Positions 23,842 through 33,738 of a stretch of 64,000 bases of DNA are shown one piece after another. The DNA is taken from the NCBI RefSeq assembly GCF_036226365.1, contig NZ_CP108462.1, positions 3,328,501 to 3,392,500 of the forward strand, read 5' to 3'. The notes beneath the pieces were generated by a model. It was not told the origin of the DNA and did no database searches. It saw only the letters and a program-made list of their open reading frames with translations. Every line of letters starts with the position of its first letter. The first letter of the stretch is position 1. The stretch comes from Streptomyces sp. NBC_01262 (lineage in GTDB: Bacteria; Actinomycetota; Actinomycetes; Streptomycetales; Streptomycetaceae). The position numbers and the translations under genes are program-made.

Positions 23842-24242
23842 GGAGGGCACACAAGTGAGCGTACCCGCGCTCATCGCAAGCGCTCACATCGCGTTCACAT
23901 CACGTACTTGCAGCGCCCTTGCATCGCGCTTGGATCCATTCCCCACTTGGGCGTTGGACACCTTATGATCTGACTGCGTTGTTCTTTGATTTTGTGGACA
24001 ACCATGAGTGGTCTAGTCCAGAATTGAACAGCACCACCACTTTCGCTTTGACTTCCGCCCTCCCCGCACAGGAGGACGGAGCGAGGCCCCGGCGCTCTCT
24101 GCCCTGACTGCGCCCAGGCCTCACGGTCGGCCCTACGGGCGCGCGGGGCACCGCACACCACGCGCGCTACGGTCCGACGGCAGCTCCGGGCTGCGGTGCC
24201 GGACGGGCTGAGGGTCCCGTCTCGGCGCCGCGGCCCGAAGTG
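23842..24242. promoter_or_regulatory. Gene-free leader of the PdtaS-like kinase, about 400 bp
   Basis: No convincing gene is visible. The stretch 23960-24060 is much richer in A and T than its surroundings (ATTTTGTGGACAACC, TTGAACAGC), as expected of a promoter region, and carries the dre-like site at 24007-24022. The rest is GC-rich filler before the terminator of the SIS-domain gene. A purine-rich AGGAGGACGGAGCG near 24070 looks like a ribosome binding site with no gene behind it, so a lost gene is possible. Confidence 0.5.
24007..24022. promoter_or_regulatory. dre-like DasR operator upstream of the sensor kinase gene
   Basis: AGTGGTCTAGTCCAGA matches the DasR-responsive element (core TGGTCTAGACCA) with one mismatch in the core. 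It lies 166 bp upstream of the kinase start on the minus strand. DasR represses from such sites until glucosamine-6-phosphate binds it. Confidence 0.6.
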
Positions 24243-24269
24243 ATGTTCGGGCCCGGAGGGCCCGAACAT
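24243..24269. terminator. Terminator hairpin after the SIS-domain gene
   Basis: ATGTTCGGGCCC (24243-24254) and GGGCCCGAACAT (24258-24269) form a perfect 12-bp stem with a 3-nt loop, 17 bp beyond the stop of the minus-strand SIS gene. It should end the das operon transcript. Confidence 0.8.
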
Positions 24270-24285
24270 GCGACGGGGCCGCCGG

Positions 24286-25356
24286 TCAGTGAGTCTCCGT
24301 GACCTTCGCGAGCGCGCGCGGCGCGTCCGGGTCCTGGCCGCGCGCGATGGTGACCTCGTAGGCGAGCATCTGCAGCGGCAGGATCTCCAGGATCGGCTGG
24401 ACCTCCTCGGCGACGCCTTCCGTCGGGAGGACGAAGCCGGCCGAGGCGGCCTCGACGGACTCGCGGTTGCCGATGACGACCAGGTCGGCGCCACGCCCCC
24501 GCAGCCGGTCGAGGACAGGCTGCAGAGCCTGGCCGCCCTTGCCCTCGGTGACGATGGCGATCACCGGTGAGACGTTGTCGACCATGGCGAGCGGCCCGTG
24601 CAGCAGATCCGCGCCGGAGAAGGAAAGCGCCGGAATGTAGCTGGTCTCCATCAGCTTCAGGGCGGCTTCCTTCGCCGTGGGGTAGCCGTAGCCGCGCGAG
24701 GTGAGGACGAGGCGGTCCGCAAAGCGGTAGCGGCCGGCGAGGACACGGATCTCGTCGCGTCGGGCGAGGATCTGCTCGGCGAGTTCGGGGAGGACCTTGG
24801 CGGGGTTGCCGTCGCCGCCGCGCAGGCCTTCGACGAAGAGATAAAGGGCGAGGAGTTCGGCCGTGTACGTCTTCGTCGCCGGGAGCGCCTTTTCGGGGCC
24901 GGCGAGGACGTCGATGTGGAATTCGGAGACCTCGGCGAGCGGCGAGTCGGGGTTGTTGGTGACCGCGAGCGTCACCGCGCCGGCCTCACGGGCGGCCTTG
25001 GTGGAGGCCACGAGGTCGGGCGAGCCGCCGGACTGGCTGACGGTGATGACCAGGACGTCGGTGAGGTCGGGTTCGGCCCCGTAGGCGGTGGTCGTGGACA
25101 TCGATGTCAGCCCGGCCGGCTTGCCGAGCAGAATCTCGATCAGGTACTTCGCGTACAGCGCCGCGTTGTCGGAGGTGCCACGGGCGGTGAGCAGCACGAA
25201 GCGCGGGTTCCGCGCGGCGATGCGCTCGGCGACCTCGCGGATGCGCGGGGCGCCCTCTTCCAGGAGGCGGCGCAGGACCGCGGGCTGTTCGGCCATCTCA
25301 CCGGACATGATCCGGCCCGGTACGGGGACGGGCTGGGCCGGAGTCGGGTCGGACAT
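24286..25356 (-). CDS. SIS-domain sugar-phosphate isomerase/deaminase (NagB-II/GlmS-C-terminal type)
   Basis: The 356-residue protein has two SIS domains: LLTARGTSDNAALYAKYLIE with VITVSQSGGSPDLVASTKAA in the first, and LVLTSRGYGYPTAKEAALKL with HGPLAMVD in the second. This is the isomerase half of GlmS without the glutaminase domain, the form of alternative glucosamine-6-phosphate deaminases. Sitting at the end of the chitobiose operon, it most likely converts GlcN-6-P to fructose-6-P plus ammonia (inference). ATG 25356 has GGAGG 8 nt upstream; an ATG at 25371 lies before that site. It is 35 bp after dasD. Confidence 0.82.
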   Translation of the reverse strand: MSDPTPAQPVPVPGRIMSGEMAEQPAVLRRLLEEGAPRIREVAERIAARNPRFVLLTARGTSDNAALYAKYLIEILLGKPAGLTSMSTTTAYGAEPDLTDVLVITVSQSGGSPDLVASTKAAREAGAVTLAVTNNPDSPLAEVSEFHIDVLAGPEKALPATKTYTAELLALYLFVEGLRGGDGNPAKVLPELAEQILARRDEIRVLAGRYRFADRLVLTSRGYGYPTAKEAALKLMETSYIPALSFSGADLLHGPLAMVDNVSPVIAIVTEGKGGQALQPVLDRLRGRGADLVVIGNRESVEAASAGFVLPTEGVAEEVQPILEILPLQMLAYEVTIARGQDPDAPRALAKVTETH

Positions 25357-25390
25357 GGTCGGTGCCTCCATAGTCGTGCGGTCGTGGCCT

Positions 25391-26866
25391 TCAGTCCCGG
25401 CCCGCGATGACCTCCGCGGCCGCCTGCCCGCAGACGCGCGCCGCGCCGTGGGTCGCGATGTGCAGGGCGCCCGACGGCGGCGCCTGCGGCACCCCCATCT
25501 CGACGACGACCGTCTCGGGCCGGGCGGCGAGCAGGGACCCGAGGGCCTGTGCCATCCAGGGATGGCGGTGGACGTCGCGGACCACAGCGACGATCCTACG
25601 GTCACCCGCGAGGCGCAGCACATTTGCGGTCAAAGCGTCATCCGCCCGAAAACTTCCCGTCACCGTGCCGGGGAGCAGCCGCTCCAGCTCGGCCGAGATC
25701 CCCCACGGCGTCTCGTCGCCGACCGCGATGTTGGCGACGGGCGTGAAGGCGGCCACATAAGGAGCCGCGTCCAGCGGTACGTACGCCTCGGTGCGGGTCA
25801 CCCGCAGGGCGCGGCGGGCGGCGGTGAGGCCGATGTCCGGGGCCGGCGCCGTCCCCTGTGCGGCGCCGGCCGCCGAGACCGTCCACGCCGCCAGCTCGCG
25901 CACCCGCGCGGCGGCGTCGGCGAGGCGTTCCTCCGCGAGGTCGCCCTCGCGCACCGCCCGCACGATCGCGTCGCGCAGGGCGATCACGGTCTCCTCGTCG
26001 GCCAGTCCCCCGCCGACGCAGATGGCGTCGGCCCCGGCGGCCAGGGCCAGGACGGTGCCGCGCTCGACGCCGTACGCGTCGGCGATGGCCCGCATCTCGA
26101 TTCCGTCGGTGACGATGAGGCCCTCGTAGCCGAGCTCCTCGCGCAGCAGGCCGGTCAGGACGGCGCGGCTGAGGGTGCCGGGGTGGTCGGGGTCGATGGC
26201 GGGGACGACGATGTGGGCGCTCATGACGGCCTTGGTGCCCACCTCGACGGCCGCTCGGAAGGGCAGCAGCTCGCGGGTGCGCAGGGTGGCCAGGGAGACG
26301 TCGACGCGCGGGAGGGCGTGGTGGGAGTCGACGGCGGTGTCGCCGTGGCCGGGGAAGTGCTTGGTGCAGGCGGCGACGCCGGCCGACTGCAGCCCCTCCA
26401 CGTAGGCGGCGGTGTGCCGGGCCACGCGCCAGGCCTCGGCGCCGAAGGAGCGGACGCCGATGACCGGGTTCTCGGGGTCGGAGTTGACGTCGGCGGAGGG
26501 CGCCCAGTTGAGGTTGACCCCGCAGGCGGCCAGGCGGCGGCCGAGTTCGGCGGCGACGGCGCGGGTGAGCGCCGCGTCGTCCACGGCGCCGAGGGCGAGG
26601 TTGCCGGGGAAGGAGGAGCCGCCGCGGGCCTCCAGCCGGGTCACGTCGCCGCCCTCCTCGTCGGCGGCGACCAGCACGTCGGGGCGTACGTTGCGCAGCT
26701 GGGCGGTGAGCTTGGCGAGTTGCTCGGGTGATTCGATGTTGCGGGCGAACAGGGCCACCGAACCCAGGCCTTCGCCGAGCCTGTCGAGCAGCCAGCCGGG
26801 CGCGGAGGTGCCGTGGAAGCCGGGCTGGAGGACGGTGAGCGCGTCTTGCTTCAACAGGTCGATCAT
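25391..26866 (-). CDS. dasD: Family GH3 beta-N-acetylglucosaminidase (DasD-like)
   Basis: The 491-residue glycosidase has the NagZ-type GH3 signature: DEEGGDVTRLEA, the KHFPGHGDTAVDSHHALP block containing the catalytic His-Asp pair, and the nucleophile aspartate in VTDGIEMRAI. A C-terminal domain of about 130 residues follows. No signal peptide is present, so it acts in the cytoplasm, splitting imported chitobiose into GlcNAc. Its ATG overlaps the dasC stop by 4 bp (ATGA), so translation is coupled to the transporter. A GH3 enzyme at this position is known in S. coelicolor. Confidence 0.9.
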   Translation of the reverse strand: MIDLLKQDALTVLQPGFHGTSAPGWLLDRLGEGLGSVALFARNIESPEQLAKLTAQLRNVRPDVLVAADEEGGDVTRLEARGGSSFPGNLALGAVDDAALTRAVAAELGRRLAACGVNLNWAPSADVNSDPENPVIGVRSFGAEAWRVARHTAAYVEGLQSAGVAACTKHFPGHGDTAVDSHHALPRVDVSLATLRTRELLPFRAAVEVGTKAVMSAHIVVPAIDPDHPGTLSRAVLTGLLREELGYEGLIVTDGIEMRAIADAYGVERGTVLALAAGADAICVGGGLADEETVIALRDAIVRAVREGDLAEERLADAAARVRELAAWTVSAAGAAQGTAPAPDIGLTAARRALRVTRTEAYVPLDAAPYVAAFTPVANIAVGDETPWGISAELERLLPGTVTGSFRADDALTANVLRLAGDRRIVAVVRDVHRHPWMAQALGSLLAARPETVVVEMGVPQAPPSGALHIATHGAARVCGQAAAEVIAGRD

Positions 26867-27690
26867 CCCTTCACCGCTCCGGCGGTGAGACCGGCGGCCA
26901 TCTTGCGCTGGACGATGAGGAACAGGATGACGACCGGGATCGCCATCATGGTGGAACCGGCCATCATCGGTGCGTACTCCGTGCCGTGGCTGGTGGTGAA
27001 ACTGCTGAGCCAGACGGTGGCCGTCTGGTGCTGCTGGCTGAGCAGCATGAGGGCGTACAGATACTCGTTCCAGGCCTGGATGAAGCCGTAGATCGAGGTG
27101 GCGACCAGTCCGGGCGCGAGCAGCGGGAAGACGACGCGGACGAAGGCGCCGGTGCGGCTGCAGCCGTCGACCATCGCCGCTTCTTCCAGCTCCTTGGGGA
27201 TGTTGACGATGAAGCCGCGCAGGGTCCAGACCGTGAAGGGCAGGATGAAGGTCAGGTACGTGAGGATCAGGCCGGGCAGCTTGTCGTACTGACCGAGGTC
27301 GTTGAGCAGCAGAAAGACCGGGATGATCATCGCCACCAGCGGCACCATCTGGACCGCGAGGATGCCGACGATCACGATCTTCCGGCCCCGGAAGGCGAAG
27401 CGGGAGATCGCCAGCGCCGCCAGCAGACCGACCACCAGACCGATGCCGACGGTGCTCAGCGACACGATCAGGCTGCGGCCGACCGGTCCCCAGAAGTCCG
27501 CGATGGACAGCGCCCGGCGGAAGTTCTCCAGGGACAGCGGCCACGGTATGAAGTGCGGGTCCGGGTCGATGGCGTCCTTGGCCGGCTTGAAGGCCGTGTT
27601 GAGCATCCAGTAGACGGGGAAGCCGAAGCCGACGAAGGCCAGCAGCCCCAGGGCGTTGTAGCCCAGCTTGCTCATGCCGGTCGTCTTCAC
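26863..27690 (-). CDS. dasC: Chitobiose ABC transporter permease DasC
   Basis: The 275-residue protein is a MalG-type permease with six membrane helices and the EAA loop FIVNIPKELEEAAMVDGCSR, which docks onto the ATPase. The family start (GLLAFVGFGFPVYWMLNTAF) and the C-terminal VQRKMAAGLTAGAVKG are typical. No ATPase gene is in the operon; the shared ATPase MsiK encoded elsewhere is known to energise DasABC in S. coelicolor. The GTG start at 27690 overlaps the dasB stop (GTGA). Confidence 0.93.
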   Translation of the reverse strand: MKTTGMSKLGYNALGLLAFVGFGFPVYWMLNTAFKPAKDAIDPDPHFIPWPLSLENFRRALSIADFWGPVGRSLIVSLSTVGIGLVVGLLAALAISRFAFRGRKIVIVGILAVQMVPLVAMIIPVFLLLNDLGQYDKLPGLILTYLTFILPFTVWTLRGFIVNIPKELEEAAMVDGCSRTGAFVRVVFPLLAPGLVATSIYGFIQAWNEYLYALMLLSQQHQTATVWLSSFTTSHGTEYAPMMAGSTMMAIPVVILFLIVQRKMAAGLTAGAVKG

Positions 27691-28667
27691 TCGACCTCTC
27701 CGATCTTCAGCATCTGGCGCATGTAGACGGCCACCACGCCCAGCAGCAGGGCCACCGTGATCAGGGCGATCGCCGAGCCGCCGCCGTAGTCGTTGACCAC
27801 GAAGGCCTTGGTGTACGAGTAGGTGGTGAGCAGTTGGAACTCCGGCTCGGGGTGGCCGCCGCGCATCAGGTAGACCTGCGGGAAGACGCCCATGTCCCAG
27901 ATCACCGACAGTGTGGTCAGCATGACGATGATCGGCTTGAGGATCGGCAGCGTGACATAGCGGAAGGTGCCCAGCGCCCCCGCCCCGTCGAGGCGGGCGG
28001 CCTCCTCCAGCTCCTTGGGGACCTGGGTGAGTCCGGCGCCCAGGGTGATCGCGACGAAGGGCACCGCGCCCCAGACCACCAGCAGCATGATGACGGCGAG
28101 GCCCTGCGGGCCGGTTGCGAACCAGTTGTGGCCGTCGAAGTCGACGCCCGGCAGCTTGCTGAGCAGCCAGTTGAGGACGCCGTAGTCGCTGTCGAACATC
28201 CACTTGAAGACGGTGACGGCGACGATGACCGGCATCGCCCAGCTGGCCACCAGGGCGATGTTGACCAGGATCTTCACCCACGGGGACACCCGCTGCAGGA
28301 GCAGCGCCAGCAGCATCCCCAGCACCATGGTGAGCAGCACCGCGCCGCCCGCGAACCACACGGTCCGCCAGACGACCGACCAGAACTCGCCGTCCCCGAG
28401 GATCGTGGTGAAGTTGCCGAACCCGGCCCATTCGGCGGGCTTGAAGCCCCAGAGCTGGGGCTGCCCGAAGTGCTGGAAGGACAGGGTGACCAGTCTGACC
28501 AGCGGATAGCCCAGGACGAGCAGCAGCACCAGCAGCGTGGGGGCGAGCAGCAGCCAGGGAACACCGGCGGCGGATCGTCTGCCCTTACGCGGTCCGGGCG
28601 GTGGGAGCGGTGATGAGTGCCGCGTCGGCGGCGCCTCTACGGTGGTGGTCTCGGCGGCACTCATCAC
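27687..28667 (-). CDS. dasB: Chitobiose ABC transporter permease DasB
   Basis: The 326-residue protein is a MalF-type permease. A proline-rich cytoplasmic leader of about 35 residues precedes six helices, and LTQVPKELEEAARLDGAGAL is the EAA loop that contacts the ATPase. It pairs with DasC to form the membrane channel. Adjacent GTG (28667) and ATG (28664) starts are both served by AGGAG upstream at spacings of 6 and 9; the difference is one residue. It lies 29 bp after dasA and overlaps dasC by 4 bp. Confidence 0.93.
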   Translation of the reverse strand: MMSAAETTTVEAPPTRHSSPLPPPGPRKGRRSAAGVPWLLLAPTLLVLLLVLGYPLVRLVTLSFQHFGQPQLWGFKPAEWAGFGNFTTILGDGEFWSVVWRTVWFAGGAVLLTMVLGMLLALLLQRVSPWVKILVNIALVASWAMPVIVAVTVFKWMFDSDYGVLNWLLSKLPGVDFDGHNWFATGPQGLAVIMLLVVWGAVPFVAITLGAGLTQVPKELEEAARLDGAGALGTFRYVTLPILKPIIVMLTTLSVIWDMGVFPQVYLMRGGHPEPEFQLLTTYSYTKAFVVNDYGGGSAIALITVALLLGVVAVYMRQMLKIGEVE

Positions 28668-28696
28668 GTACTGCTCCTAGTCCAATCTTCCTGCGG

Positions 28697-29980
28697 TCAG
28701 CTGTTGTTGATGACCTTGTCGATCGCCGTGTCGGCGTCCGCCGCCGCCTGGGCGACGGTCTTCTTGCCGGTGGCGATGGACTGCAGCATGTCCTGGAGGA
28801 TCTGCGCCTTCTCGACGTTGCTCCAGCCGGCGGCGGCCGGGATGAACCAGCTGCTCTCGGCGGCGGTGGCGGTGGCCTTGGTGGCCTCGACCGACTTCAG
28901 CGGAGCCAGCTGGGTCGTGTTGTTGGGCAGGTTGCCCTTGCCGATCAGGACCTTCTGGCCGGCGGTGCCGGTGAAGTCGTTGATCCACTCGGCCGCCAGG
29001 TCCTGGGCCTTGGACTTGACCGGGACGGCCAGGTCGGAACCGCCGAGGAAGACCGGCATGTTCTTGCCGGACGGGCCCGGGAAGACGAACTGGGTCAGGT
29101 TGGTCTTGAGCTTGCCGCCGGTCTTGTCGACCTTCGGGTCGGCGGCCGCGCCGCCCTCCCAGCTCGCGCCGTAGATCATCGCGGACTTGCCCTGGCCGAA
29201 CACGATGTAGCGGTCGGACTCGTCCTTGGTGAGGTCGCCGTGCATGTACTTGCCGATGGCGGTCTTCCAGGCGGTCAGGCCCTTGACGGCCTCGGCGCTG
29301 GACAGGCTCGCGGTGAACTTGCCGCCGCCGGAGTCGGTGGCGATGGCGCCGCCGGCGTCGTAGACGAAGGACATCGCCGCGTACCAGTCACGGGAGGGCT
29401 GGTACCAGGCGCTGAACTTGCCGCCCTCCTTGGCCTGGATCTTGTCCAGGTCGGCGGTCAGCTCGGTGTAGGTGGTCGGGGTGGTGGTGACGCCGGCCTT
29501 CTTGGCGATGTCCGTGCGCCAGGCGGCGACGCGGGCACCGGCGTAGTAGGGGACGCCGTAGGTCTTGCCCGCGTACTCACCGGAGGCCTTGAGGCCGTCC
29601 AGCCAGTCGGAGGAGTTGTCGAACTTGGAGGCGTCGAGCTCGGCGAAGGCACCCTTGATCTCGTAGCCGAGCATCTCGGTGTTGCCCATCTCGATCACGT
29701 CGGGGGCCTTGTCCGAGGCGAGCACCGCGTCGAACTTGGTGTTCTTGTCGCCCCAGGCGTAGTACTCGTGCTTGACGGTGACGCCGGGGTGCGCCTTCTT
29801 CAGTGCGGCGTCGGCCTGCTTGACGAGCTCGGGCCAGTTGTTCTGTGCGTCCACGGTGAGCCAGACAGTGATCGACTTCGGCGTCGACTCGGCTTTGTCG
29901 GACGCCTTGTCCGAACCGCAGGCCGCAACGCCGACGACCATTCCCGCGAGACCGATCGCGGCGATCAGCTTGCGCTTCAC
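28697..29980 (-). CDS. dasA: Chitobiose-binding lipoprotein DasA
   Basis: The 427-residue protein is the extracellular substrate-binding component of the N,N'-diacetylchitobiose importer. The N-terminus MKRKLIAAIGLAGMVVGVAA ends at the lipobox cysteine (Cys21), so the mature protein is lipid-anchored. The rest is a cluster-1 sugar-binding protein (ITVWLTVDAQNNWPELVKQA at the start; PVFLGGSDLAVP late). It is the first gene of dasABC-dasD-SIS. Two dre-like sites lie 29 and about 55 bp upstream of the ATG. GGGAGGG precedes the start. Confidence 0.95.
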   Translation of the reverse strand: MKRKLIAAIGLAGMVVGVAACGSDKASDKAESTPKSITVWLTVDAQNNWPELVKQADAALKKAHPGVTVKHEYYAWGDKNTKFDAVLASDKAPDVIEMGNTEMLGYEIKGAFAELDASKFDNSSDWLDGLKASGEYAGKTYGVPYYAGARVAAWRTDIAKKAGVTTTPTTYTELTADLDKIQAKEGGKFSAWYQPSRDWYAAMSFVYDAGGAIATDSGGGKFTASLSSAEAVKGLTAWKTAIGKYMHGDLTKDESDRYIVFGQGKSAMIYGASWEGGAAADPKVDKTGGKLKTNLTQFVFPGPSGKNMPVFLGGSDLAVPVKSKAQDLAAEWINDFTGTAGQKVLIGKGNLPNNTTQLAPLKSVEATKATATAAESSWFIPAAAGWSNVEKAQILQDMLQSIATGKKTVAQAAADADTAIDKVINNS

Positions 29981-30008
29981 AACACCCTCCCCAGGGCCAT
30001 GGTTACCA

Positions 30009-30024
30009 AGTGGTGTAGACCAGT
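30009..30024. promoter_or_regulatory. dre operator 1 for DasR, upstream of dasA
   Basis: AGTGGTGTAGACCAGT is an imperfect palindrome closely matching the DasR-responsive element. It is 29 bp from the dasA start codon, so it probably overlaps the transcript start or the early leader. Confidence 0.8.
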
Positions 30025-30033
30025 GGTCGAGAG

Positions 30034-30049
30034 CTTGGCCTAGACCTTT
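30034..30049. promoter_or_regulatory. dre operator 2 for DasR, upstream of dasA
   Basis: CTTGGCCTAGACCTTT is a second, weaker match to the same operator, 25 bp from the first centre to centre. Two sites in tandem would allow cooperative DasR binding over the dasA promoter. Confidence 0.6.
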
Positions 30050-30171
30050 CGGGGTGTCAAGGGTGTATAAGAACCCCTGGCGTGTCCGTTATCGGACCGA
30101 CACCTGGGCCTGGCCCGCACGCCGGGCACGGGCCGTGCCACGATGTGGGTTTCAGCGGTAACGGAGGAATC

Positions 30172-30981
30172 ATGAGCAGCGGCGGGGAACCCGAAGTGCA
30201 GGGAACAAAGGTCGCACCACAGGGCACACAGGCCCTGGACGCACCGGACAACGGCACCGCGACCGCCGGGCGGAGCGCGCGCGTGCCCAAGTACTACACG
30301 CTCAAGCGGCATTTGCTGGAGCTCACCCAGACCATGCCGCCCGGCTCGCCGGTACCGCCCGAGCGCACCCTGGCCGCCGACTTCGACACCTCGCGCACGA
30401 CGGTGCGCCAGGCCCTGCAGGAACTGGTCGTCGAGGGCCGGCTCGAACGCATCCAGGGCAAGGGCACCTTCGTCGCCAAGCCCAAGGTCTCGCAGGCGCT
30501 CCAACTCACCTCGTACACCGAGGACATGCGCGCCCAGGGCCTGGAGCCGACCTCCCAGCTGCTGGACATCGGCTACATCACCGCCGACGACCGGCTCGCC
30601 GAGCTGCTCGACATGAAACCCGGCGGGCGCGTGCTGCGCATCGAGCGCCTGCGGCTCGCCAACAGCGAGCCGATGGCGATCGAGATCACCCACCTGTCGG
30701 CCAAGCGCTTCCCGGCGCTGCGTCGCAGCCTCACCAAGTACTCCTCGCTCTACACCGCCCTTGCCGAGGTTTACGACGTACGCCTCGCAGAAGCGGAGGA
30801 GACCATCGAGACCTCGCTCGCCACCCCGCGCGAGGCCGGACTGCTCGGCACCGATGTGGGTCTGCCGATGCTGATGCTGTCCCGGCACTCCATCGACACG
30901 ACCGGCGAGCCGGTGGAGTGGGTGCGGTCGGTGTACCGGGGGGATCGGTACAAATTCGTCGCGCGCCTGCAGCGGCCATAG
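30172..30981 (+). CDS. dasR: GntR/HutC-family regulator DasR
   Basis: DasR is the global repressor of chitin and GlcNAc use and a switch for antibiotic production. The 269-residue protein has a GntR winged helix ([54 protein letters not shown]) and a UTRA effector domain ([20 protein letters not shown] to [11 protein letters not shown]), which binds glucosamine-6-phosphate. ATG 30172 with GGAGG a few bases upstream is chosen; an in-frame GTG at 30082 is unlikely. It is divergent from dasA, with 191 bp between starts that contain the dre sites. A disordered leader of about 40 residues precedes the DNA-binding domain. Confidence 0.95.
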   Translation: MSSGGEPEVQGTKVAPQGTQALDAPDNGTATAGRSARVPKYYTLKRHLLELTQTMPPGSPVPPERTLAADFDTSRTTVRQALQELVVEGRLERIQGKGTFVAKPKVSQALQLTSYTEDMRAQGLEPTSQLLDIGYITADDRLAELLDMKPGGRVLRIERLRLANSEPMAIEITHLSAKRFPALRRSLTKYSSLYTALAEVYDVRLAEAEETIETSLATPREAGLLGTDVGLPMLMLSRHSIDTTGEPVEWVRSVYRGDRYKFVARLQRP

Positions 30982-31014
30982 CCAGATCGACCGGTTGGTT
31001 TTACATTCCGCCCC

Positions 31015-33167
<2,153 letters not shown>

Positions 33168-33171
<4 letters not shown>

Positions 33172-33374
33172 GGATCGCCGCCGCCCTGGCCCGCGTCCCA
33201 CGCGCGGCGCGGTGGTACGTACGGGAGCTGACCGGCGAGGCGGCGTACGAGCACTACGCCGCCCACGCCCAGCGGCACGATCCGGGCGCGGTCCTGCTGA
33301 CCCGCCGGGAGTTCGAGCGCCGCCGCACCGACGCGCGGGAGGCCGACCCGCGCGAGGGCTTCCGCTGCTGCTGA
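33168..33374 (+). CDS. YbdD/YjiX-family small protein, CstA partner
   Basis: The 68-residue protein has the family features: a basic N-terminus, the WYVRELTGEAAYEHYAAHAQ segment and a C-terminal LLTRREFERRR pattern. YbdD-type proteins are encoded directly after cstA and have been shown to be needed for CstA/BtsT activity in enterobacteria. Here the ATG overlaps the cstA stop (ATGA), so the two are made together. It ends in RCC. No membrane segment. Confidence 0.85.
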
Positions 33375-33480
33375 GGCGGTCCGCGCAAGCGGACGCGGTC
33401 TAGACGAGCAGTTGATCTCTGCCCTAGATTTCCTGCGCATTACAGGGACCTGTGGGACAGAGAGAGACGGAGCCGCAGCC

Positions 33481-33738
33481 GTGTCCGATTCGCCTGGAAC
33501 GGACGGCCGCTTGCCGGTCGTCACACCGACACGCGTCATCGCCGGCGTGTGCCTGTTCATACCCTTCGTCGCCATGCTCTGGGTCGGCTCGTACTCGAAG
33601 CTCACCCCCGAGTTCATCGGCATCCCGTTCTTCTACTGGTACCAGATGCTCTGGGTGTTCCTCTCGTCCGCGCTTACCTTCACCGCGTACGTGCTGGTCC
33701 GCCGCGAGGAGCGCGCGCGCAAGGGGGAGCAGGCATGA
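33481..33738 (+). CDS. DUF3311 two-helix membrane protein, symporter partner
   Basis: The 85-residue protein has two membrane helices (VIAGVCLFIPFVAMLWVGSY and FYWYQMLWVFLSSALTFTAY) separated by a short loop with PEFIGIPFFYWYQ, the mark of DUF3311. Such genes lie immediately upstream of SSS-family symporters and probably encode a small accessory subunit, as with the YhdT/PanF pair. GTG start at 33481 with GGAG about 9 nt upstream. The stop overlaps the symporter ATG by 4 bp. Confidence 0.82.
   Translation: MSDSPGTDGRLPVVTPTRVIAGVCLFIPFVAMLWVGSYSKLTPEFIGIPFFYWYQMLWVFLSSALTFTAYVLVRREERARKGEQA

Noticed and set aside
23919..24107. 62-codon plus-strand frame across the dre-like site
   Set aside because: It has no ribosome binding site, spans promoter-like DNA and encodes no recognisable domain.
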